Origin: DATBLE01 sp046735055
Lineage (GTDB): Bacteria; Actinomycetota; Thermoleophilia; Gaiellales; Gaiellaceae
Length of the DNA: 6,168 bases
NCBI GenBank assembly: GCA_046735055.1
Contig: JBKPSO010000207.1
Location: forward strand, 1 to 6,168
Reading direction: 5' to 3'
Shown: one piece after another, positions 1-5,866 of the stretch
Position numbering within the stretch: position 1 is the first letter of the stretch
How the letters are laid out: every line of letters begins with the position of its first letter
The notes under the pieces: generated by a model
What the model was told of the DNA's origin: nothing
The model's database searches: none
Seen by the model: only the letters and a program-made list of their open reading frames with translations
Made by a program: the position numbers and the translations under genes

Positions 1-1138
1 CGGCGAGGCCGCGCAGCGCCTCCTCGATTTCCTCCGCGGTGAAGGGCTCGACCTCGGCGAGCGTGTCCGCGGCCGCCGCAAGCACATCGACGTCGAGCTC
101 CGCGTGGTCGTAGCCGATCCGGGAAGGGACAAGCCTCCGGCCTATCCCTTCCCGTTCGAACAGGAAGCCGGCGAACTCGGGAAACTGGCCGAGGCGCTCG
201 ATCTTCTCCTGGACGAGCGGCGCGGCGGCGCGAACCCGCTCCTCCGGCCACTCGAAGCCCTGCTCGCGCAGGTAGGCAAGGAGGCGCTCGGCGTACTGCT
301 CGGGCGGCAGCGCGCGCAGGTAGACGCCGTTCATCCAGTCGAGCTTCTCGTAGTCGAGGGTCGCGGGGCTCGAGCCGACCCGGTCGAGCGAGAATCGCTC
401 AATGAGCTCGTCCGGGCTCATGATCGTGGTCTCGCCGTCGGGGGCCCAGCCGAGCAACGCGAGGAAGTTCATCAGCGCCTCGGGCAGGTACCCGGCGGCC
501 CGGAACTCGTCGACCGAGGTCGCGCCGTGGCGCTTGGAGAGCTTCTTACCGTCGCCGCCGAGCACATCGGGCACGTGCGCGTACATCGGCGGCTCGTGGC
601 CGAGCGCCTCGAGGATCCGGATCTGCTTCGGCGTGTTCGAGACGTGGTCGGAGCCCCGGATCACGTGCGTGATCCGATCGTCTGCGTCCTCGACCGGGTT
701 CGCGAAGTTGTAGGTCGGGCGCCCGTCCGAGCGAACGAGGACGAGGTCCTCGAGCTGCTCGTTGGGGAACTCGATCCGGCCGCGGACGGCATCCTCCCAG
801 GCGGTGACGCCCTCGTCGGGCATCCGGAACCGGATCGCGCCCTCGTCCTCGTAGGCCTTCCCTTCCTCGACGAGGCGCTCCGCAAGCTCACGGCAGCGCT
901 CCATCGCGTCCAGCTGAAAAGCGACCGGCCCGTCCCAGTCGATCCCGAGCCACTGCAGCGAGCGCTGGATCTGCTCGGTCGCGTCGGCGACCTCGCGGCT
1001 GACATCCGTGTTCTCGATCCGCAGCAGGCACTTGCCCCCGCGCCCGCGCGCGAAGAGCCAGTTGAAGAGGAAGGTGCGTACCCCGCCGATATGCAGGAAG
1101 CCAGTCGGACTCGGGGCCATGCGGACGCGGACGCTCAC
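1..1138 (-). CDS. gltX: Glutamyl-tRNA synthetase, C-terminus beyond the left edge
   Basis: This class I aminoacyl-tRNA synthetase charges tRNA-Glu with glutamate in the cytoplasm. The minus strand gives 379 open codons with no stop before the window edge; family members are usually about 460-490 residues, so the anticodon-binding C-terminus is missing here. The N-terminus reads MSVRVRMAPSPTGFLHIGG, with the HIGH-type motif at residues 16-19. The KMSKS-type loop is KLSKR (199-203) inside GKKLSKRHGA, the usual bacterial GluRS form. Residues 259-275 (region ending KLDWMNG) match the start of the helical anticodon-binding part. GTG at 1138 is chosen because the conserved VRxAPSPTG segment begins at once; an internal ATG (codon 7) would cut into it. 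GTG overlaps the stop of the upstream MFS gene by four bases. The stretch between GKAY (93-96) and AIRFRMP (101-107) is only four residues, so the zinc-binding insertion is absent. Identification is secure. Confidence 0.96.
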   Translation of the reverse strand, partial: MSVRVRMAPSPTGFLHIGGVRTFLFNWLFARGRGGKCLLRIENTDVSREVADATEQIQRSLQWLGIDWDGPVAFQLDAMERCRELAERLVEEGKAYEDEGAIRFRMPDEGVTAWEDAVRGRIEFPNEQLEDLVLVRSDGRPTYNFANPVEDADDRITHVIRGSDHVSNTPKQIRILEALGHEPPMYAHVPDVLGGDGKKLSKRHGATSVDEFRAAGYLPEALMNFLALLGWAPDGETTIMSPDELIERFSLDRVGSSPATLDYEKLDWMNGVYLRALPPEQYAERLLAYLREQGFEWPEERVRAAAPLVQEKIERLGQFPEFAGFLFEREGIGRRLVPSRIGYDHAELDVDVLAAAADTLAEVEPFTAEEIEEALRGLA

Positions 1139-2379
1139 GTCGCAAGCGTAGTCGCCTCACGCCGCCGGATCGCCCACACGGACGGGACGAAGAGAATGCT
1201 CGTGTTCGAGACGAGAATCACGCCCGTTGCGAGCCAGAGGGCGTTCGGCGTGCCGAGGGCGGCGGCGAGCGGGCCGGCGACAGCCGTGCCGAGCGGCGTG
1301 AGCACGAAGGAGCCGAGCGCGTCGTAGGACGAGACTCGCGACTGGGCGCGCTCCGGAATCTCACTCTGGAGGATCGTGAACCAGAGCGTCAAGTGCACCG
1401 CGATCGAGAGCCCCGCGAGAAACGAGGCGCCCGCGATCACCCACGTCGGCGCGCCGGCGGCGAGTGCGACCAGCTGGAGGACGTAGAGCGTCGGCCAGAG
1501 GACCGCGGCGACGAGCGGCCGCGAGGGCCGGTACCGGTAGGCGACGAGTCCGCCGACGGCCGCGCCGAGGCCGTTCGCGGCCAGGATCGTCGCCCACGCG
1601 CCGGCGCCGCCGAGCCGGTCCTTCGCCTCCACCGGACCGAGCACGATCCAGAACATGAAGAAGACGTTCCCGACCCCGAACAGGGCGACGGACGCCCAGA
1701 GCCACGCACGGGAGACGAACTCCCGCCAGCCCTCGCCCAGCTCGTGGAAGAAGTGCGACCTCGGGGCGGCGTTGGCGCGGGCCGGCAGCGCGATCCGCGC
1801 GAGCAGCAGCGCGGCGAGAACGAACGTGCAGGCGTCGATCAAGAGCGCCGTACCGGGGCCGGCGGCGACCACGATCGCGCCGCCGAGCGCCGGGCCGAGC
1901 ACGAAGAGCAGGTTCCGCGTCATCCCCCGCAGCGCGTTCGCCTGCTGGAGGCGCTCGGGGCTGACCGTCTGCGGGACGAGGCCGAGCTCCGCCGGGGCGA
2001 CGAAGCCCTGACCGGCGCCGTAGGCGCCCTGGAGCCCGGCGAGGATTGCGACGCTCGCGTGGCCGGAGAGCACGAACCCGGCGGTCGCCGCCTGCGCCCC
2101 GCCCTGCGCGAGAGAGGCGACCGCGAGCACGTGCTGTCGCGGGAGCCGGTCGGAGAGGACGCCGCCGAACAGCAGCACGGCGGCGTTGGCGGCCTGCCGG
2201 GTCGCGAGGACGATCCCGAGGTCGGTCGCGCTGGCGCCGCGCAGGTCGAGGACAGCGAACGCGAGCGCGATCCCGGCGACGGCGTCCCCGATCGTCGTGA
2301 TCGTCGTCGCCGCGAAGAGCAGGCGGTACCTGCGCTCGACGAGCGGACCCAGGCGCTCGCGCAGGGGCATCGCGGACAC
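1135..2379 (-). CDS. MFS transporter, probable drug/metabolite exporter
   Basis: A 414-residue, strongly hydrophobic protein with about 12 membrane segments, the usual size for the major facilitator superfamily; it should sit in the cytoplasmic membrane and use the proton gradient. The loop between TM2 and TM3 carries motif A as GGVLSDRLPRQ (72-82). LQQANAL (144-150) followed by GPALGG (162-167) and LQSEIPERAQSRVSSYD (336-352) resemble the MFS_3/EntS-like exporter branch. The half-repeat of motif A, GGLVAYRYRPSRP, is at 275-287. The substrate cannot be told. Start is uncertain: GTG at 2379 lies 7 bases after a TACGCT hexamer (leaderless option), whereas ATG at 2370 (codon 4) has a G-rich stretch eight bases upstream that could act as a ribosome-binding site. 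The gene is divergent from nfo and overlaps gltX by GTGA, suggesting co-transcription with gltX, which is not an obvious functional pairing. Confidence 0.9.
   Translation of the reverse strand: MSAMPLRERLGPLVERRYRLLFAATTITTIGDAVAGIALAFAVLDLRGASATDLGIVLATRQAANAAVLLFGGVLSDRLPRQHVLAVASLAQGGAQAATAGFVLSGHASVAILAGLQGAYGAGQGFVAPAELGLVPQTVSPERLQQANALRGMTRNLLFVLGPALGGAIVVAAGPGTALLIDACTFVLAALLLARIALPARANAAPRSHFFHELGEGWREFVSRAWLWASVALFGVGNVFFMFWIVLGPVEAKDRLGGAGAWATILAANGLGAAVGGLVAYRYRPSRPLVAAVLWPTLYVLQLVALAAGAPTWVIAGASFLAGLSIAVHLTLWFTILQSEIPERAQSRVSSYDALGSFVLTPLGTAVAGPLAAALGTPNALWLATGVILVSNTSILFVPSVWAIRRREATTLAT
1145..1150 (-). promoter_or_regulatory. Possible -10 hexamer for a leaderless gltX transcript
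   Basis: TACGCT lies exactly six bases upstream of the gltX GTG, so the G of GTG would be the first transcribed base (hexamer at -12 to -7). It lies within the last codons of the MFS gene. There is no Shine-Dalgarno sequence at normal distance (the nearest GAGG is about 16 bases away) and no recognisable -35 element. It matters because gltX might be transcribed on its own as well as from the MFS promoter. Evidence is the hexamer match and its position only. Confidence 0.35.
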
Positions 2380-2385
2380 CCCCGG

Positions 2386-2392
2386 TAGCGTA
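2386..2392. promoter_or_regulatory. Symmetric bidirectional -10 element between MFS gene and nfo
   Basis: The 19 bp between the two divergent GTG starts (2380-2398) contains TAGCGTA. Read on the plus strand it gives TAGCGT (2386-2391), followed by 7 bases and then the nfo GTG at 2399. On the minus strand it gives TACGCT (2392-2387), followed by 7 bases and then the MFS GTG at 2379. Both fit TAnnnT -10 elements driving leaderless transcripts. No convincing -35 hexamer is visible on either side. With so little space, any promoter elements upstream of the -10 must lie inside the opposite gene. Confidence 0.5.
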
Positions 2393-2398
2393 CGAGTC

Positions 2399-3244
2399 GT
2401 GCTACTGGGCGCTCACTGCTCGGGCGGGGTGAAGAAGGCGCTCGATCGTGCCGCCGAGCTCGAGGTCGATTCCGTTCAGCTCTTCGTGCAGAGCCCGCGC
2501 GCGTGGCGCTTCCCCGATCATGACCCGGCCGACCTGGCCGCGTTCGGCGAGCGCCGGCGGGAGCTCGGGATCGGCGGCGTGCTCGTCCACTCGCTCTACC
2601 TCGTCAACCTGGCGACTCCGAACGATGAGTTCTACGGCAAGAGCGTCACCACGCTCTGCTCGACGATGGACGCGGCGTGCGCGATCGGCGCGGACGCGGT
2701 TGTCTTCCACGTCGGCTCGCACCAGGGCGCCGGGTTCGAGGCCGGGCTGGAGCGGGTCGTGCCGGCGCTCGCGCAGGCATGCGAGCGGTCGAACGAGACG
2801 ACCTGGCTGCTGATCGAGAACTCGGCCGGCGCAGGCGGCACGATCGGGCGCTCGATCGAGGAGCTCGCCGCGCTGTACGAAGCGACAGAGCAACATCCCC
2901 GCCTCGGGGTGTGCCTCGACTCGTGCCACCTGTGGGTCTCCGGCTACGACGTCACCGACCGCGGCGCGCTCGACGCACTGCTGGAGGAGCTGGACAAGCG
3001 GATCGGGCTCCACCGCCTGCGCGCCCTGCACGTGAACGACGCGCAGGCGCCGCTCGGCTCGAACCGCGACCGGCACGCGAACATGCTCGAGGGACTGATC
3101 GGCGAGAAGCTCGGCGTCTTCCTCGGTCACCCGAAGCTGCAGGGCCTGCCCGCAATCCTCGAGGTGCCGGGCCCGGACAACCACGGCCCCGACGCCGCCG
3201 AGATGAAGAAGCTCCGCGAGCTCCACGCCCGCTGGACGGGATGA
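2399..3244 (+). CDS. nfo: Endonuclease IV (deoxyribonuclease IV, AP endonuclease)
   Basis: A 281-residue TIM-barrel enzyme that cuts DNA 5' of abasic sites and cleans 3' blocking groups in base-excision repair. All nine trinuclear-zinc ligands known from E. coli Nfo can be placed: H64, H104, E140, D174, H177, H211, D224, H226 and E255, in the motifs VHSLYLVNL, FHVGSH, IENSAG, CLDSCH, HVND, DRH and LEVPG. Length matches the family (~280). The start is GTG at 2399, giving MLLGAH, the expected beginning; the reading frame is open further upstream but that part is antisense to the MFS gene and has no family similarity. No Shine-Dalgarno is present, and TAGCGT lies 7 bases upstream, so a leaderless mRNA is likely. 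The N-terminal loop (HCSGGVKKAL) is about two residues shorter than the usual HVSxxGG form and has Cys instead of Val. Identification is secure. Confidence 0.96.
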   Translation: MLLGAHCSGGVKKALDRAAELEVDSVQLFVQSPRAWRFPDHDPADLAAFGERRRELGIGGVLVHSLYLVNLATPNDEFYGKSVTTLCSTMDAACAIGADAVVFHVGSHQGAGFEAGLERVVPALAQACERSNETTWLLIENSAGAGGTIGRSIEELAALYEATEQHPRLGVCLDSCHLWVSGYDVTDRGALDALLEELDKRIGLHRLRALHVNDAQAPLGSNRDRHANMLEGLIGEKLGVFLGHPKLQGLPAILEVPGPDNHGPDAAEMKKLRELHARWTG

Positions 3245-3278
3245 CCATTCAGACGGGGGACCGGGGCGATCTCGAGCG

Positions 3279-3683
3279 TCAGCGCAGCTGGGCGAAGACG
3301 CGGAACGTCGGCCGCCCGACCGGGAGCTCGGAGAACTCCGGATTCACGCAGCCGAGCTCGTCGCCGCGCTGGCGGTAGGTCTCCTCGACCTCGACGCGGC
3401 ACATCGGCAGCGGCTGGCGTTTCGAGCGGATCGCGCCGAAGCCGCCGCGACGCCGCTCGGCTTCACGCAGCAGGTCGACGTCGATCTCGACGTCGTAGAT
3501 CTTCTGCATGCAGCCGATGTAGGTGTGCCCGAACTCCTCGTACGCGTAGACGAACGGGCAGGCGCGATCGATGCAGGCGGCCGGGTAGACGATCTTGTCG
3601 CAGTGCACCCCGCAGCGCCGGCACTCGACCTCGTCCTGTGGACGGAGCGGCAGCGCGTGGGCCGCAGCGCGACGTTGCTCCAT
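3279..3683 (-). CDS. Cysteine-rich 134-residue protein of unknown function
   Basis: I do not recognise a named family. The protein has eight cysteines (C21, C24, C28, C37, C42, C58, C95, C112), beginning with CRRCGVHC and followed by AACIDRACPF and YIGCMQK. This pattern suggests one or two zinc sites or possibly an Fe-S site; nothing shows which. There are also several aromatic residues (YAYEEFGHTY, 46-55), a charged stretch REAERRRGGFG (73-83) and a C-terminal PTFRVFAQLR. There is no signal peptide or membrane segment, so it is probably cytoplasmic. ATG at 3683 is chosen because the codons upstream are antisense to cax and lack the protein's character. No Shine-Dalgarno is seen; CACAAT lies six bases upstream. 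Composition, an ordered Cys pattern and its fit between nfo (34 bp away, convergent) and cax (72 bp away, divergent) support a real gene. Co-regulation with cax through the shared intergenic region is possible but unproven. Confidence 0.85.
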   Translation of the reverse strand: MEQRRAAAHALPLRPQDEVECRRCGVHCDKIVYPAACIDRACPFVYAYEEFGHTYIGCMQKIYDVEIDVDLLREAERRRGGFGAIRSKRQPLPMCRVEVEETYRQRGDELGCVNPEFSELPVGRPTFRVFAQLR

Positions 3684-3689
3684 ATGTGG

Positions 3690-3719
3690 ATTGTGGAGCC
3701 CTGGCTTTCCGCTGCGCAA
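3690..3719 (-). promoter_or_regulatory. Possible promoter of the Cys-rich protein gene
   Basis: On the minus strand TTGCGC (3719-3714) is followed after 18 bp by CACAAT (3695-3690), and six bases later by the ATG at 3683. CACAAT matches four of six bases of TATAAT, and TTGCGC matches the TTG core of the -35. The position would make this a leaderless ATG transcript. Both hexamers are imperfect, so confidence is modest. Confidence 0.35.
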
Positions 3720-3722
3720 GTC

Positions 3723-3747
3723 TTGACAAGGGGGCGCCGGATAGGCT
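3723..3747 (+). promoter_or_regulatory. Promoter region of cax
   Basis: A perfect TTGACA is at 3723-3728. TAGGCT (3742-3747), a TAnnnT -10-like hexamer, sits eight bases before the GTG at 3756. The spacing between them is only 13 bp, short for a standard sigma70 promoter. With the normal 18-bp spacing the -10 would be TAGGCG (3747-3752), a poorer match that would start transcription just past the GTG. So the region looks promoter-like, but which pair of hexamers is used is unclear. Confidence 0.4.
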
Positions 3748-3755
3748 AGGCGCCC
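3732..3755. repeat. Perfect 7-bp inverted repeat abutting the cax start
   Basis: GGGCGCC (3732-3738) and GGCGCCC (3749-3755) form a perfect inverted repeat with a 10-bp spacer holding the TAGGCT hexamer. The right arm ends on the base before the cax GTG. The arrangement fits an operator for a dimeric repressor covering the -10, though GC-rich repeats of this length can arise by chance. Confidence 0.4.
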
Positions 3756-4790
3756 GTGGCGCGAAGGCTTCTGTGGGCATCCCTCGGCCTCGCGCCGGTC
3801 ACGATGGTCTTGGACTGGGCGTTCGACGTCGACGACGTCGCGCTCTTCGCGCTGGCTGCGATCTCGCTGATCCCGCTCGCCTGGCTGATCGGCGAGGCGA
3901 CCGAGCAGGCCGCGCGTCACACAGGCCCGGGGATCGGCGGCTTCCTGAACGCCACCTTCGGCAACGCGCCCGAGCTGATCATCTCGCTGTTCGCGGTCAG
4001 CGACGGCCTCTTCGAGGTCGTCCGCGGCTCGCTGACGGGAAGCGTCGTCGGAAACCTCCTGCTCGTGCTCGGGTTCTCGATGCTGCTCGGCCCGACCAAG
4101 CCGATCGACCGCCGGTCCGGGTTGACCTCGATCGCCCTCGTCTTCGTCGCCGTCCTGCTCTTCCTCGTCGTCGCGGTTCCCGGCTGGGAAGGCGACACGA
4201 CCCGCCACTCCCTCGAGGTGCTCTCGATCCCGGTCTCGGTCGCGCTCCTGCTGCTCTACGTCTTCGTCACGCGCATGCAGCTCAAGCGCTACCGCGCGCT
4301 CTCAACGGCGGCGGGGGAGGACGTGGACTGGAGCTTCCGCGCAACCCTGGTCGTCCTCGGGGTCGCGACCGCAGCGACCGCAGTCATCGCGGAGATCCTC
4401 GTCAACACGATCGAGACGTTCGCGGAGCGGGCGCACCTGAGCGACTTCTTCGTCGCCGCGGTGATAGTCGCGATCGTCGGAAACGCCGCGGAGCACGGCG
4501 GCGCCGTCGTCGTCGCCCGCCGCGGCCGGGTCAAGCTCGCGACCGAGATCGCGCTCTCCTCGAGCGCCCAGGTCGCCGTCTTTCTCATTCCGGCGGTGAC
4601 GATCCTCTCCTGGGCGATCAACCCCCTCACGCTCGCATTCCGGCAGGTGGAGATCGCCGTGATGGGGGGCTCGGCCCTCCTCGCCGCCGCGCTGCTCGCG
4701 CGCGGGACGTCGAGCTGGTGGCGGGGCGCCGTGCTGATCACCGGCTACGTGTGCGCGGCGTTCGTCTTCTACAAGGCCGGCGGGCGCTAG
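3756..4790 (+). CDS. cax: Calcium/cation:proton antiporter (CaCA superfamily, Cax/ChaA type)
   Basis: A 344-residue membrane protein that exchanges Ca2+ or another cation for protons across the cytoplasmic membrane. It carries both alpha-repeats that form the ion pathway: GGFLNATFGNAPELI (61-75, acidic residue E73) and VGNAAEHGGAVVVARRG (241-257, acidic residue E246), followed by SSSAQVAVFLIP (268-279) where related proteins have SSTQ. About 10-11 hydrophobic segments are visible, and the length suits the bacterial Cax family. The loop between the halves (GEDVDW, 187-192) is short. GTG at 3756 is chosen because it keeps the first membrane segment; AGG lies five bases before it, a weak ribosome-binding site at best, and TAGGCT eight bases before it favours leaderless initiation. 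The stop TAG shares CTAG with the convergent aldolase gene. Ion preference (Ca2+, Na+, K+) cannot be read from the sequence. Confidence 0.93.
   Translation: MARRLLWASLGLAPVTMVLDWAFDVDDVALFALAAISLIPLAWLIGEATEQAARHTGPGIGGFLNATFGNAPELIISLFAVSDGLFEVVRGSLTGSVVGNLLLVLGFSMLLGPTKPIDRRSGLTSIALVFVAVLLFLVVAVPGWEGDTTRHSLEVLSIPVSVALLLLYVFVTRMQLKRYRALSTAAGEDVDWSFRATLVVLGVATAATAVIAEILVNTIETFAERAHLSDFFVAAVIVAIVGNAAEHGGAVVVARRGRVKLATEIALSSSAQVAVFLIPAVTILSWAINPLTLAFRQVEIAVMGGSALLAAALLARGTSSWWRGAVLITGYVCAAFVFYKAGGR
4787..4790. other. Shared CTAG: overlapping stop codons of convergent genes
   Basis: The palindrome CTAG provides the TAG stop of cax on the plus strand (4788-4790) and the TAG stop of the aldolase gene on the minus strand (4789-4787). 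The genes therefore overlap by four bases tail to tail, leaving no room for an intergenic terminator. Both transcripts must end inside the opposite gene, or termination must be factor-dependent. Confidence 0.9.
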
Positions 4791-5821
4791 GCCGCGACCA
4801 GCACACCGAGCGCCCGTGGGATCAGCTCGCTCGCCCGGTCGATGTCGTCGTCAGTGATGCCGAGGTGCGTCGCCACCCGCAGGACCCCGGGACGGAGCAG
4901 CCCGACCTGGACGCCGTACTCGGCGATCCGTGCCCGCGCGTCGGCGGTGTCGACCCCGACCGAGCCGATGTCGATGCCGACGAAGTTCGTCTCCACGGCC
5001 TCGACGTCGACCGGAAGCCCGGCAGCCGCGAGCCCCTCGGCGAGCCGCTTCGCGCGTGCGTGGTCCTCGGCGAGCCGCTCGATGTTGTGGTCGAGCGCGT
5101 AGAGCATCGCCGCGGCGACGACCCCGGCCTGGCGGAGCGCTCCGCCGAATAGGAACTTGAACCTCCAGGCGGCGGCGATCCTCTCCGCCGAGCCGGCGAG
5201 GATCGCGCCAAGCGGGCAGCCGAGCCCCTTCGAGAAGCAGATCTGGACGGTGTCGGCGAGCCTGCCGTACTCCGCAGGCGGGATCCCGCTTGCGACGGAT
5301 GCGTTCATGAGCCTCGCCCCGTCGAGGTGGACTGCCAGCCCGAGCTCGTGTGCCGTGCCGATCACCTCGCGGAGGTCGGCGAGCGGCCAGACGCGGCCGC
5401 CGGCGCTGCGATGGGTCTGTTCGAGGACGACGATCCCGGCCGGCTGGAACTCGTCTGCGGTCTCGACGACGGTGTGGATCTGCTGCGGGCTGATCCGCCC
5501 GGCGACGCCGGGCAGCGGGCGCGCGACGAGCCCGGCGTGCACCGCCGGGCCGCCCGCCTCGTAGACGAGGATGTGCGTCCGCTCCTCGGCGATCAGCTGT
5601 GTCCCGGGACGGGTCAGCACCCGGAGCGCGATCTGATTCGCCATGGTCGCCGTCGGCAGGAAGAGCGCCGCCTCGTGACCGAGCAGCTCCGCCGCGCGGC
5701 GTTGGAGCTCGATGACGGTCGGATCCTCGTGCGCCTGCTCGTCGCCGAGCTCGGCGGACGTCATCGCCGCGAGCATCTCGGGCGTCGGCTTCGTCGCGGT
5801 GTCGGAGCGAAGGTCGATCAC
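4787..5821 (-). CDS. ltaE: Threonine aldolase family PLP enzyme
   Basis: A 344-residue fold-type I PLP enzyme expected to cleave L-threonine or L-allo-threonine to glycine and acetaldehyde in the cytoplasm. The N-terminus is the family hallmark DLRSDTATKPTPEM (3-16). The PLP-binding lysine is K198 in SKGLGCPLG, and the ring-nitrogen Asp is D167 in HLDGAR. The stacking His is H83 (ERTHILVYEAGG), a second active-site His is H137 (LEQTHR), and the substrate-binding Arg is R230 in GGALRQAG. These match E. coli LtaE positions or their local alignment. One departure: E. coli has VYGDDPTV (Tyr30), whereas this protein has QAHEDPTV, with Ala30 and His31. GTG at 5821 is supported by the immediate DLRSDT motif; it has no Shine-Dalgarno. 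A longer upstream leader with its own promoter is described separately. Relatives act on other beta-hydroxy amino acids, so exact substrate is uncertain. Confidence 0.93.
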   Translation of the reverse strand: MIDLRSDTATKPTPEMLAAMTSAELGDEQAHEDPTVIELQRRAAELLGHEAALFLPTATMANQIALRVLTRPGTQLIAEERTHILVYEAGGPAVHAGLVARPLPGVAGRISPQQIHTVVETADEFQPAGIVVLEQTHRSAGGRVWPLADLREVIGTAHELGLAVHLDGARLMNASVASGIPPAEYGRLADTVQICFSKGLGCPLGAILAGSAERIAAAWRFKFLFGGALRQAGVVAAAMLYALDHNIERLAEDHARAKRLAEGLAAAGLPVDVEAVETNFVGIDIGSVGVDTADARARIAEYGVQVGLLRPGVLRVATHLGITDDDIDRASELIPRALGVLVAA

Positions 5822-5827
5822 GCACGG

Positions 5828-5833
5828 AGCGTA
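5828..5833 (-). promoter_or_regulatory. Possible -10 hexamer for a leaderless aldolase transcript
   Basis: TACGCT lies six bases upstream of the aldolase GTG, the same hexamer and spacing as before gltX. The -35 at 17 bp would be TTCGAT, a poor match. It may be an alternative to the stronger upstream promoter at 5916-5944. Confidence 0.4.
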
Positions 5834-5866
5834 GCCGGGGGCGCGTGCGGATCGAAGAAAATAGCG

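Noticed and set aside
104..1327. 407-codon plus-strand open frame opposite gltX
   Set aside because: It mirrors a clear GluRS on the minus strand; its translation is Arg/Glu/Leu-rich without family motifs, as expected of antisense frames in GC-rich DNA.
2186..2398. In-frame upstream extension of nfo
   Set aside because: The extra 71 codons lie antisense to the MFS gene, show no endonuclease IV similarity, and the family begins at the residues encoded from 2399.
2402..3226. 274-codon minus-strand frame opposite nfo
   Set aside because: Antisense shadow of an endonuclease IV with all metal ligands present on the other strand.
3245..3301. Possible terminator between convergent nfo and the Cys-rich gene
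   Set aside because: Only a weak GCGTC/GACGC pairing with a long loop and no T run on either strand.
3684..4208. Upstream extension of the Cys-rich protein frame across cax
   Set aside because: The extension is acidic and charged, antisense to conserved cax segments, and unlike the Cys-rich domain; ATG at 3683 is the sensible start.
3638..5152. 504-codon plus-strand frame over cax and the aldolase gene
   Set aside because: Arg-rich out-of-frame shadow spanning two well-identified genes.
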